A DNA stretch of 64,000 nucleotides from Erysipelotrichaceae bacterium. Its GTDB lineage: Bacteria > Bacillota_I > Bacilli_A > Erysipelotrichales > Erysipelotrichaceae. Made by a program: the position numbers and the translations under genes. The stretch lies in NCBI GenBank assembly GCA_030526485.1, contig JAUNCS010000002.1:30374-94373 (forward strand). Direction: 5' to 3'. The notes below the pieces were generated by a model. The model searched no databases. It was not told the origin of the DNA and was given only the letters and a program-made list of their open reading frames with translations. This document shows positions 1 through 8,060 of the stretch, in pieces (the stretch's first letter is position 1; the number at the start of each line of letters is the position of its first letter).

Positions 1-1110
1 AGCCATTGGTGAAGCGATAGAGAAACGGATGTAATTATCCCATTCCTCGCCAAAAGTAACACCAGGAGTAGCTACAATACCTACTTTTTCTAATAGATCA
101 TCACAGAATTCAATAGACTTCTTACCAGAAGCCGAAATATCTACCCAGTAATAGAAACTGCACTTAGGGCACTTACCATTAAAATATGGGTGTTTATTTA
201 GTTCGGTATGGAAGTAATTCATTCTCTCTTCCAGATAATCATTGTATGGTTCAATATGATCCCAAGGATGATTATAGATAGCTAAAGCACCATACTGCAT
301 TGGTGTTGAAGTATTAGTGATAGTCTGTTGAGCATATAGAGCCATCTTCTTAGTTAATTTACTGTTAGCTAAGGCATAACCTAAACGATAACCAGTCATT
401 GAATGTGACTTTGAATAACCATTTACCACAACCAGTCTGTCCTTTAATTCTTTAACAGAAATAAATGAATGATGAATCTGTCCACGATAAATCAGCTTTT
501 CATATACTTCATCAGAAATGACATAAGTATTTGGATGTTTTAAAGCGATTCTGGCAATAACCTCTACTTCTTCCTTAGTAAACATTGATCCAGCCGGATT
601 ATTAGGCGAGTTTACAAGGATGGCCTTAGTATTATCATTTACCGCCTTATCTAAAGCTTCTTCATTTAAAGTTAAATCTTCATTTAAGCAGACATAAACC
701 ATCTTAGCTGTTGGCTCAGCCAAAGCTACATTGCTTGGATAGCTTAAGTAATATGGCGAAATGATAACAACTTCATCATTTGGTTCAAGTAATGAACATA
801 AAGCGAAATAAGAAGCTGGCTTTACACCCGGTGTAATCATTACTTCACTGGCATCATAATCTGAGCCATAAGTCTTATTTACATCGTTGGCGATAGCTTC
901 TCTTAACTCCTTAACACCCTGACAGTTACTGTATCTTGTCTTGCCTGATTTCATAGCTTCATAGATACCTTCAATGACATATTCTGGTGTCTTCATATCA
1001 GGCTCACCTACACATAATGAAATGATGTCTCTACCCTGAGCCTTCATCTCATCTGCCATATCTGAGTATTTATGATTTAATGCTTCCTTAACATCTTCTG
1101 TAAAATGCAT
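1..1110 (-). CDS. PLP-dependent class I/II aminotransferase (C-terminus cut by window edge)
   Basis: Reading the minus strand from the ATG at 1110 gives 370 codons with no stop; the C-terminus lies beyond base 1. The start has a GAGG site 10 bases upstream. The protein shows the fold-type I aspartate-aminotransferase pattern: an N-terminal region with LCVGEPD, the NSPNNPAG asparagine loop, and the PLP lysine in YSKSHSMTGYRLGY. It would transfer amino groups between an amino acid and a 2-oxo acid in the cytosol. Homologues are annotated AspC or PatA; substrate cannot be read from sequence. It follows murI after a terminator, so it is probably a separate transcript. Confidence 0.88.
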   Translation of the reverse strand, partial: MHFTEDVKEALNHKYSDMADEMKAQGRDIISLCVGEPDMKTPEYVIEGIYEAMKSGKTRYSNCQGVKELREAIANDVNKTYGSDYDASEVMITPGVKPASYFALCSLLEPNDEVVIISPYYLSYPSNVALAEPTAKMVYVCLNEDLTLNEEALDKAVNDNTKAILVNSPNNPAGSMFTKEEVEVIARIALKHPNTYVISDEVYEKLIYRGQIHHSFISVKELKDRLVVVNGYSKSHSMTGYRLGYALANSKLTKKMALYAQQTITNTSTPMQYGALAIYNHPWDHIEPYNDYLEERMNYFHTELNKHPYFNGKCPKCSFYYWVDISASGKKSIEFCDDLLEKVGIVATPGVTFGEEWDNYIRFSIASPMA

Positions 1111-1184
1111 AATAAATTTACCTCATTTATTCAAGGATACCACTTCTGATATTTTGAAACAAATTCAAACCTTTTAATTTAAAA

Positions 1185-1208
1185 AAGTAAGCTAATGATT
1201 GCTTACTT
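1185..1208 (-). terminator. Intrinsic terminator after murI
   Basis: Eight-pair stem (1185-1192 with 1201-1208), eight-base loop, then a run of T on the minus strand. The murI stop codon (1192-1194) lies inside the hairpin. Confidence 0.75.
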
Positions 1209-1938
1209 CCTCTAATTCCCTAACATTTAGAAACATACTGGCATTCTTCTTGAAGATATCCACATCCCCAGAGACATAAAACTCCAGTACCGGTTCCTTT
1301 TTATTGCCATTAGACAATTCTCTTGAAAGCACATTGCCACTGTTTACCAGCTTAACCTTGCCATCCAGATACTTATCAATCTTTTCCGCAATAATTGGAT
1401 AATGGGTACAACCCAGAATCAAAGTATCAATGCCCTCTTTCTTTAAAGGAGCCAGATATTCATCGATAGCTTCATCCATTACCTTGGTATCAAGCTTGCC
1501 CTGTTCAATTAAAACTGCAAACTTAGGACAAGGCATTTCATAGACCTCATAGCCCTTTAATTTATTCTTAAAAGCGTGAGAAGCGATTGTCGCATTAGTA
1601 GCGATAACCCCAATCTTTCTATTTTGAGTTAACTCTTCAGCTTCAATGCAGGCTGCATCAATAATGCCCAGAATATTGAAATCATATTCTTTCTTTAATG
1701 GCTCCAAGACATTAGAACTAACCGTACCACAGGCAGCGATAATTTCATCGGCACCCTTCTTTCTTAAGAATTCCACGTTCTGCTTGGCCAATTCAAAAAG
1801 AGTAGCCCTATCCTTTTCACCATATGGGACATTAATGGTATCCCCATAGAAAATTATTTTGTCATAGGTATTGTTTTTTAAGATCTCTTTTAAGACAGTA
1901 AGACCACCCAGTCCACTATCAAAAATACCTAAATTCAT
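1192..1938 (-). CDS. murI: Glutamate racemase
   Basis: Interconverts L- and D-glutamate, supplying D-Glu for peptidoglycan. The 248-residue length is normal. Visible are the N-terminal FDSGLGG motif (catalytic-region Asp7) and the two catalytic cysteines: Cys70 in ACGTVSSN and Cys177 in LGCTHYP. The first motif has Gly where many homologues have Asn (CNT). Its start shares base 1938 with the murD stop, so it is translated directly after murD, the enzyme that uses its product. Cytosolic. Confidence 0.96.
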   Translation of the reverse strand: MNLGIFDSGLGGLTVLKEILKNNTYDKIIFYGDTINVPYGEKDRATLFELAKQNVEFLRKKGADEIIAACGTVSSNVLEPLKKEYDFNILGIIDAACIEAEELTQNRKIGVIATNATIASHAFKNKLKGYEVYEMPCPKFAVLIEQGKLDTKVMDEAIDEYLAPLKKEGIDTLILGCTHYPIIAEKIDKYLDGKVKLVNSGNVLSRELSNGNKKEPVLEFYVSGDVDIFKKNASMFLNVRELEEVSNH

Positions 1939-3239
1939 TATTTAAACTCCCTGACAAGGTCCTTAAAGATTCTGCCACGTTCCTCAAAGTTCTTAAACTG
2001 GTCATAGCTTGAACAAGCTGGTGAAAGTAATACAACATCACCTTCAACTGCGATTTCTCTAGCCTTATTTAAAGCTTCTTTCATATCTTCACAGATAATC
2101 GCATCATCCTTTAATTTAGCCAGTTCATACTTTGTTTCGCCAAAAGTAATAATCTTCTTAATCTTATTGTCATATTCTTCCAGGGCCTTAAAACCAGTAT
2201 GCTTATCATGACCACCAGCCAATAGAATAACTGCCTGATCAAAGGCTCTTAAAGCTGTAACAGTACTATCGGTATTAGTACCCTTGGAATCGTTATAGTA
2301 AGATACACCATCAATAGTATCGACATATTCAATACGGTGTTCAACACCCTTAAATGTTGAAATGACATGTTTAATACTATTTACACTGGCACCTAATTTA
2401 TAAGCCATGGCAACAGCTACCATCGCATTCTGCAGATTGTGTCTGCCAATAATCTTTAAATCATTTTTATTAAATAAAGTTTCACCAAACAGTTTAACTT
2501 CATCGCCATCCAGCATTAAGTCAGCTTCTTTTTCAAGTGAATAGTCTACAACCTTACACTTGATATCCTTGATATAACCACAAACTACTTCATCATCAAT
2601 ATTTCTTAAATACCAGTCATTTTCATTCATGTTGGTATAAATAAGATTCTTAGCCTGGTAGTATTCATCAAGAGTAGCGAAGTAGTCCAAATGGTCTGGC
2701 GTTAAATTAGTGATAACCGCTACATCCGGATGGAAACTTGGTGCTCCCAAAAGCTGGAAAGCACTGATTTCCAAAGCCAGCTTAGCCTCTTCATCTTCAT
2801 GATCATAAACGATTTCTGATAAAGCAGTACCGATATTACCGCAGGCAAAAGAATTAAATTCTTCCTTTAAGATTTCATTTACCAATGTAGTAATTGTAGT
2901 CTTGCCATTGGTACCAGTAATAGCTGCAATACCATAATGCTTAGGATATCTTAAAGCTACTTCAATTTCTGTTAAGATAGGAACCTTCTTATCATTGAAA
3001 TACTTAACAAATTCATTTGTATAAGGGATACCCGGATTCTTTACAATAAAAGCCCAGTTTTCTTCTTTTAAACAATCAGGATGACCATTATCAAAGACCT
3101 TAATACCTAAAGACTCCAGTTCTTCTTTTTCCTTGATAGCCCTCATATCAGTGATTGTCACATTATATTCTTTTTTATTTAAGAGTTTCGCAACCCAATA
3201 GCCACTTCTAGCGCAGCCAATTACTAATACATTTTCCAT
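1938..3239 (-). CDS. murD: UDP-N-acetylmuramoyl-L-alanine--D-glutamate ligase
   Basis: ATP-dependent Mur ligase that adds D-glutamate to UDP-MurNAc-L-Ala in cytosolic peptidoglycan precursor synthesis. The 433 residues include an N-terminal nucleotide-sugar Rossmann region (VIGCARSG), the Mur-ligase P-loop GTNGKTT at 109-115, the central NLTPDHLDYF segment, and the C-terminal GVEHRIEYV and DSKGTN motifs. It overlaps murI by one base, a functional pairing of D-Glu producer and consumer. Length and motifs leave little doubt. Confidence 0.97.
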   Translation of the reverse strand: MENVLVIGCARSGYWVAKLLNKKEYNVTITDMRAIKEKEELESLGIKVFDNGHPDCLKEENWAFIVKNPGIPYTNEFVKYFNDKKVPILTEIEVALRYPKHYGIAAITGTNGKTTITTLVNEILKEEFNSFACGNIGTALSEIVYDHEDEEAKLALEISAFQLLGAPSFHPDVAVITNLTPDHLDYFATLDEYYQAKNLIYTNMNENDWYLRNIDDEVVCGYIKDIKCKVVDYSLEKEADLMLDGDEVKLFGETLFNKNDLKIIGRHNLQNAMVAVAMAYKLGASVNSIKHVISTFKGVEHRIEYVDTIDGVSYYNDSKGTNTDSTVTALRAFDQAVILLAGGHDKHTGFKALEEYDNKIKKIITFGETKYELAKLKDDAIICEDMKEALNKAREIAVEGDVVLLSPACSSYDQFKNFEERGRIFKDLVREFK

Positions 3240-3272
3240 ACTTATTTAGTTTATCACACAAGACAAAACGAA

Positions 3273-3290
3273 AACCCTCGCTGGAGGGTT
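3273..3290 (-). terminator. Intrinsic terminator after the binding lipoprotein gene
   Basis: Seven-pair AACCCTC/GAGGGTT stem with a four-base loop, followed on the minus strand by TTTTCGTTTTG. It overlaps the stop codon at 3289-3291. Confidence 0.75.
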
Positions 3291-4179
3291 AATCGCTAAT
3301 TAATTCTTCATTTAATTCCATACCAAAGAGATTTAAGAAAGAAGTAATCTCTTCTTTTACATCTTTGGCGTCTTTATAATTCAAAGCCATCTTAGAATAG
3401 GCCTTCTTAATCAGATCAGCATTCTTAAAGCCCAGGATGTTCAAATCAACATCATCGATTCTTGCGCTTAACTTATCAGAATCACTGTTGTAGTTTTCAA
3501 TGCTTACTTTAATTTCTTCTTTTAAAACATTCAGATATTCATCATTTAAAAGATTTACATTTACAAACATGGCAGCCTGAGGATAAGATGAGTAACCAGT
3601 CTTGTTTTCATAAACCTTTTGAACATCCATGATTTCATAGATTGTTCCCTCATACTTGCCCTTAGTCATTGTAAGGAAGGGTTCAGCCAGGATAGCTGTA
3701 TCTACTGTGCCATTGATTAAGGCAGCACTGGTTTCGCTAACTTCGGCAAACCATTCAATTTCTTCAATATTTAACTCTTCCTTTAAGAAGTTAATTACCT
3801 TGCCTGGAACGGCTGCTTCACCAAAAGCCGCAATCTTAGAACTTCCATCAGAATTTGTACTGACTAGATGCAGGTTACCCCACGTTAAGACAGATGCCAG
3901 CTTATAGTTGCCAGTCTTTTCTGAAAGCTTTAAGCCTAAATTAACAGGAGCGATGATGATATCAGCTTCACCATTTACAAATTCAGCCTGCAATACTTCC
4001 GCACCATCTACGATATCAAGACTAAGATTTTCCTTGTCCATGATACTTAATAAAGAAAGGGCTGGTGCACCATTAGGAGCCACAATCTTTAAATCTCTTT
4101 CTTCTATTTTTTCAGTCTTATTTGCTGAACAGCCAAATAAGACACATAAAGCCAATAATATACCAACTATTTTTTTCAT
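3289..4179 (-). CDS. ABC-transporter substrate-binding lipoprotein (NMT1/SsuA/ThiY-like)
   Basis: 296 residues beginning with a lipoprotein signal whose lipobox LFGC places the lipidated cysteine at residue 17. The mature part looks like a periplasmic-binding-protein type 2 fold of the NMT1 group: KIVAPNGAPALSLLSIMD near the N-terminus and AFGEAAVPGKVINFL mid-protein. Such proteins present small organic ligands (sulfonates, thiamine precursors, others) to ABC importers. No permease or ATPase gene lies beside it, so either the partners are elsewhere or this is an orphan receptor. It starts three bases after rsmI ends. Ligand unknown. Confidence 0.8.
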   Translation of the reverse strand: MKKIVGILLALCVLFGCSANKTEKIEERDLKIVAPNGAPALSLLSIMDKENLSLDIVDGAEVLQAEFVNGEADIIIAPVNLGLKLSEKTGNYKLASVLTWGNLHLVSTNSDGSSKIAAFGEAAVPGKVINFLKEELNIEEIEWFAEVSETSAALINGTVDTAILAEPFLTMTKGKYEGTIYEIMDVQKVYENKTGYSSYPQAAMFVNVNLLNDEYLNVLKEEIKVSIENYNSDSDKLSARIDDVDLNILGFKNADLIKKAYSKMALNYKDAKDVKEEITSFLNLFGMELNEELISD

Positions 4180-4182
4180 TCT

Positions 4183-5013
4183 CTAACTCTTGTGATAGAA
4201 GTCATATAAGTCATTCTTGGAAACCTTGTACTGGCTGGCCACCTGACTTATAGCTTCCTTCTTCTTCATTCCTTCTTTTACTAATTCATCGACTTCTTCT
4301 TTTAAGTCGTTAAAGTCTACTTCGACTTCTTCCTTTTCCTTGCCCTCAATCAGCAAGACAATTTCACCCTTTAAACTCTCAATTTCACAAAGTTCTTCTA
4401 ATGTACCCCTTAGATATTCTTCATGAAGTTTAGTAAGTTCTCTGGCCACTACCGCTCTACGGTTACCCAATTCTTCCAAACACAGTCTTAAAGTCTTAGT
4501 TATACGATGAGGAGCTTCATAGAAGATCATTGTATAAGGGAAGTCCTTTAAGTCTCTTAATTCTTTGCGGGCAGCTGATGGTTTAGAATTCAAAAAACCA
4601 TAAAACAGATAATGATTGGTATTTAGACCGCTGGCCACCAAAGCATTTAGGGCAGCATTAGGTCCTGATACCGTATTGATAGTATAGCCCTTGGCAGCTA
4701 CTTCATTTACCAAAGTGTAACCAGGATCAGATATCAATGGATAACCGGCATCTGATACTAAGGCCACTGACTTTCCTTCATCCAAAAAGGCAATAATGTC
4801 CTGACTAGCCTTTTCTTCATTGAACTTGTGATAGCTGATCATACGGGTATGAATATCAAAATGAGTAAGCAGCTTTAAAGTATTGCGGGTATCTTCACAC
4901 GCAATAATATCAACATTCTTTAAGGTTTCAATAACTCGTGGTGACGCTTCGCTTAAATTACCGATTGGGGTAGCGACAAGAAAAAGTGTCACCTTATTTA
5001 GATTCTGGGACAC
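4183..5013 (-). CDS. rsmI: 16S rRNA (cytidine-1402-2'-O)-methyltransferase
   Basis: SAM-dependent methyltransferase of the tetrapyrrole-methylase fold that 2'-O-methylates C1402 in the ribosomal P site. 276 residues. Family motifs are LVATPIGNL at the N-terminus, ACEDTRNTLKLL, and VSDAGYPLISDPG, then the FYEAPHRI segment. The start lies inside the end of ricT (20-base overlap), indicating translational coupling. The same neighbourhood (ricT then rsmI) is found in Bacillus. Confidence 0.95.
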   Translation of the reverse strand: MSQNLNKVTLFLVATPIGNLSEASPRVIETLKNVDIIACEDTRNTLKLLTHFDIHTRMISYHKFNEEKASQDIIAFLDEGKSVALVSDAGYPLISDPGYTLVNEVAAKGYTINTVSGPNAALNALVASGLNTNHYLFYGFLNSKPSAARKELRDLKDFPYTMIFYEAPHRITKTLRLCLEELGNRRAVVARELTKLHEEYLRGTLEELCEIESLKGEIVLLIEGKEKEEVEVDFNDLKEEVDELVKEGMKKKEAISQVASQYKVSKNDLYDFYHKS

Positions 5014-5851
5014 TTTCTTTCACACTTTCTTTATCTTGAGGCTTCTGGTAAACACCCTTTTTCTTTAAATCATCCAAAGTGATATAAATCGCATGGTCAT
5101 GATTTTCCAGCTTACAAGTCTTAGCGATGACATTCATTGAAGTAAGACGGAATTTTTCTCCCTCATATTCAACGACACCATTCATCTTTGGTAAACCTTT
5201 TCTAAGTTCCTTATAAGCTTCATCTTCATACTTTAAACAACACATCAGGTTACCGCACTGACCAGACAGTTTCTGAACATTTAAGGCCAGTAACTGGTTC
5301 TTAGCCATATTGATAGATACTCTATCAAATTCCGAAATGTATTTGGCACAACATAATTCTCTGCCACATGGACCAACACCGGAAACCATCTTAGCCTTAT
5401 CTCTGGTGCCGATTTGTCTTAAATCAATACGACAGCGGAAAATAGAAGCTAAAACTTTTAATAGTTCTCTAAAGTCAACACGATCATCAGCCAGATAGAT
5501 AAAAGTAATCTTTGAACGGTCCAGTGTGTATTCAGCTGAAACAATATTCATACCAAGATTTAACTTATCAGCTTCTTCCTGGCACTGTCTTTTAGCTTCT
5601 TCACAATCAACCAGATTCTTTTCATACTGGGCTAAGTCGTTTTGATCAGCCTTTCTGGTAATAGGCTTAATTTCCATTGAAATATTTGGTTTATCAAATG
5701 GATCAGCTATTACACGAGCATATTCTAATCCGCGCTGTGTTTCCACAACGACTGCATCACCATTCACAATAGAGTGATCTACTGTCGAAAAAGTGTAGGT
5801 TTTATTAGTAGTCTGAAATCTTACAGACAAGTATTTTAAAGTCTCACTCAT
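4994..5851 (-). CDS. ricT: PSP1-domain protein RicT (YaaT-like)
   Basis: 285 residues with the PSP1 C-terminal domain and its cysteine-rich core (VGPCGRELCCAKY, then GQCGNLMCCLKYE). In Bacillus RicT joins RicA and RicF in an Fe-S-bearing complex that promotes RNase Y-dependent mRNA maturation. RicA and RicF genes are not seen here. It sits between holB and rsmI as in Bacillus. The C-terminus (KESVPESK) overlaps the start of rsmI. Function in this organism is inferred from the family. Confidence 0.9.
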   Translation of the reverse strand: MSETLKYLSVRFQTTNKTYTFSTVDHSIVNGDAVVVETQRGLEYARVIADPFDKPNISMEIKPITRKADQNDLAQYEKNLVDCEEAKRQCQEEADKLNLGMNIVSAEYTLDRSKITFIYLADDRVDFRELLKVLASIFRCRIDLRQIGTRDKAKMVSGVGPCGRELCCAKYISEFDRVSINMAKNQLLALNVQKLSGQCGNLMCCLKYEDEAYKELRKGLPKMNGVVEYEGEKFRLTSMNVIAKTCKLENHDHAIYITLDDLKKKGVYQKPQDKESVKESVPESK

Positions 5852-5855
5852 ATAT

Positions 5856-6812
5856 CTATGATATTATTTCGTAAGCAATTTGGTCAAACAAGAGGCTGCG
5901 GGAAATCGGCAAATTGCACTTGTCCTTGGCATTTAAAATCACTTCATATAAATGGTTCTTATCATACTTATCAAGTGTTCTTAAATAGGCGTTATATTCT
6001 TCATCAGCCGTCACTTTAGAAAGATTGCTGTCAGAAATAAGTAAAGCCATTATATCCAAGTAAAGACCACTGCATTCCTTAAAGTTATCCTTGCCTGCTG
6101 TATTATAGAATTCTCTATTAAATAAAATTGGCAGGTATTCAGGATCACTTAGATTATCAATTGTTTTATAAACAAATTCTTTGGCCAATCCAAAATTATC
6201 CAAAAGTTCATCATCATTGATTAATTCATGTTTAATCTGACTTAGAAGATAACTATCAATAGCTGAATAACCCAGCTTTTCATATTCTTCAATCAGATAA
6301 GAAAAATCCTTGGAAACAAAAGGAATCTTCTTGCATCTGGAAACAACCGTTTCTAAAAGGGTATCGATATTATCCGAAATAAAGATACCGTAGGTATTAC
6401 TGTTACCAGGTTCTTCCATGAACTTTAGAATCATATTTAAAACCTTATCAGTTGAATTGTTAATATTATCGATAATATAAATCTTCTTTTCCTGAGCTTC
6501 TAAAGAAGTCTTATTGAACTCTTCAACGATGTGATCAATCTGTTCCTTCTTGATTGTTTCCTTATGACCATCAACATAGATGACATCGAAGTACTTGCCA
6601 TCTCTGATTCTTTGACAGGTGGTGCAAGTCTCACAGGCAAAGTCATTCTTCCCTTCGACAATACTTTGCGCTAATAAAAAAGCCACCTCTGTTTTAAAGG
6701 GGTTAAGCTCTCCATACAATAAATAACTATGTGCAATATGGCCGCTATTTAAGTCATTTTTCAGACTTAAATAGGCCACAGTTTCTTTTTCTTTTAATTT
6801 GTCCTTAATCAT
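5856..6812 (-). CDS. holB: DNA polymerase III subunit delta'
   Basis: Clamp-loader subunit of the replicative polymerase. 318 residues; the N-terminal AAA+ region carries HSYLLYGE in place of a full Walker A, and a zinc-binding cysteine cluster at Cys60, Cys63 and Cys66 (CETCTTC). The sensor segment KVLNMILKFMEEPG is well conserved. As in other delta' subunits the P-loop is not canonical, consistent with a stator rather than an ATPase. Its start overlaps the end of tmk by eight bases. Confidence 0.92.
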   Translation of the reverse strand: MIKDKLKEKETVAYLSLKNDLNSGHIAHSYLLYGELNPFKTEVAFLLAQSIVEGKNDFACETCTTCQRIRDGKYFDVIYVDGHKETIKKEQIDHIVEEFNKTSLEAQEKKIYIIDNINNSTDKVLNMILKFMEEPGNSNTYGIFISDNIDTLLETVVSRCKKIPFVSKDFSYLIEEYEKLGYSAIDSYLLSQIKHELINDDELLDNFGLAKEFVYKTIDNLSDPEYLPILFNREFYNTAGKDNFKECSGLYLDIMALLISDSNLSKVTADEEYNAYLRTLDKYDKNHLYEVILNAKDKCNLPISRSLLFDQIAYEIIS

Positions 6813-7428
6813 TAATACTATCCAAAATAAGCTTTAAGGTATCAGATACAACAGTATCCAGATCTCTTGTCGCATCGACAATCTTGGTTTCCTTAAATCT
6901 ATCCAGAACTTCACGATAACCCTCGTTAACTAAACGATGGAAGTTCACGCTTTCCGCATCAAGTCTATCCTTGCTGGTACGGGAATTGATACGCTTTTGA
7001 CCAGTTTCCTCATCAACATCCAGGAATATTGTCACATCTGGATATGTGCCATTTATCGCAAATTCATTAATACTTATAATCGGATCAAAGCCAATACCTC
7101 TGGCCTTACCCTGATAAGCTAAAGAAGAATATAAAAATCTTTCGCAGATTACAATCTTGCCACTACTAACAGCTGGTATTACTTTTTCAACCAGGTGCTG
7201 TCTTCGGCTAGCTGCATATAAAAGAGCTTCGGTTCGAGCATCCATTGCCGTATTATCTGGATTTAGAATGACACTTCTAATCTGTTCTGCAATATCGATG
7301 CCACCCGGTTCTCTGGTATGCACAATTTCATAGCCCTTTTCACATAACCTGTCACAAACGATGTCCGCAACAGTAGTTTTACCAGAACCATCAGGTCCTT
7401 CCAGTACAATAAATAGTCCTTTTTTCAT
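6805..7428 (-). CDS. tmk: Thymidylate kinase
   Basis: Phosphorylates dTMP to dTDP in DNA precursor synthesis. 207 residues, normal size. The P-loop is GPDGSGKTT at residues 11-19, followed by the TREPGG dTMP-binding motif and the CERFLYSSLAYQG segment with the DRF-like arginine. It overlaps holB downstream, and its ATG shares base 7428 with the stop of the upstream 100-residue gene. The block tmk-holB-ricT-rsmI is a conserved Firmicutes arrangement. Confidence 0.97.
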   Translation of the reverse strand: MKKGLFIVLEGPDGSGKTTVADIVCDRLCEKGYEIVHTREPGGIDIAEQIRSVILNPDNTAMDARTEALLYAASRRQHLVEKVIPAVSSGKIVICERFLYSSLAYQGKARGIGFDPIISINEFAINGTYPDVTIFLDVDEETGQKRINSRTSKDRLDAESVNFHRLVNEGYREVLDRFKETKIVDATRDLDTVVSDTLKLILDSIND

Positions 7429-7730
7429 TAGTTAAGATTCTCCGGTTTAGGTTTAAATACTTTTTCAAAAGCGTCATTAATCTGCTTCTTTACGCTTTCA
7501 TATTCATCATAAGAAAGCTGGAAACCCTCTGGTCCAATTATTCTGATATGTGGATCAGCATTCAGGGTATCATTATCATCTATTAAACTGTTTTCCACTG
7601 ATTCATATAAGCCAATAGGCATAATGACATACTTGCTTGAGCCATCTTCATCCACATAGATGACATCATCTTTCTTTAAATCAGCCAGTTCCTTACTAAT
7701 GTTTTCTAATTTTTTAATATCAATATTCAT
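7428..7730 (-). CDS. Small hypothetical protein upstream of tmk
   Basis: 100 residues, acidic, no signal peptide or membrane segment. The middle (SSKYVIMPIGLYESVENS) faintly recalls the strand-helix of Phd/YefM antitoxins, but there is no toxin gene beside it and the rest does not fit, so I do not assign that function. It reads directly into tmk (shared base 7428) and probably belongs to the same transcript. It occupies the place where Bacillus has YaaQ/YaaR-type genes but is not recognisably either. Confidence 0.6.
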   Translation of the reverse strand: MNIDIKKLENISKELADLKKDDVIYVDEDGSSKYVIMPIGLYESVENSLIDDNDTLNADPHIRIIGPEGFQLSYDEYESVKKQINDAFEKVFKPKPENLN

Positions 7731-7753
7731 ATCTTGATTATACCAATAAAAAA

Positions 7754-7778
7754 GGGACAGCTATTAAGTAACTGTCCC
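7754..7778 (-). terminator. Intrinsic terminator after the 49-residue gene
   Basis: Seven perfect pairs (GGGACAG/CTGTCCC), 11-base loop, then TTTTTT on the minus strand. It separates the small gene at 7793-7942 from the tmk operon. Confidence 0.8.
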
Positions 7779-7792
7779 TGCATCTCTAACTC

Positions 7793-7942
7793 TTATTTAA
7801 CTTTCCAGCCACACATCTTAACTTTTTTGTAGCCAAGACCTGTGAAATGATCAACCGCATCTAAAGCGATATTTTCTTTGTGGAAAATGCCCAGGAATTC
7901 CAGGTTTCCAACTGGTGAAACACCAAATAATTCGTATCTCAT
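7793..7942 (-). CDS. 49-residue hypothetical small protein
   Basis: ATG at 7942 with a GAGGAG ribosome site eight bases upstream; 49 codons then TAA, followed directly by a good terminator. The product begins MRYELFGVSPVGNLEFLG and ends KMCGWKVK. It is not a membrane protein and has one cysteine. The strong ribosome site and dedicated terminator argue for a real, separately transcribed gene. No family recognised. Confidence 0.65.
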   Translation of the reverse strand: MRYELFGVSPVGNLEFLGIFHKENIALDAVDHFTGLGYKKVKMCGWKVK

Positions 7943-8017
7943 TTTTAATACTCCTCATACCCTTTCAGGTATATTCAAAATATACAGATATTAAAAACTC
8001 AATACAATACTTTTTAA

Positions 8018-8056
8018 AATGATTACGTTTTCATTTTTAATGAAAATGGTTACATT
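8018..8056. repeat. Imperfect inverted repeat with embedded direct repeat
   Basis: The arms 8018-8034 and 8040-8056 pair over 4 outer and 7 inner bases with an internal loop. The same stretch contains two near-identical 14-mers in direct orientation, ATGATTACGTTTTC at 8019 and ATGGTTACATTTTC at 8046. It sits just after the stop of the 440-residue gene and upstream of the 49-residue gene. It may be a weak terminator or an operator. Confidence 0.4.
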
Positions 8057-8060
8057 TTCT

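Noticed and set aside
7428..7730. Phd/YefM antitoxin
   Set aside because: Only a short stretch resembles the family, and no toxin gene is adjacent.
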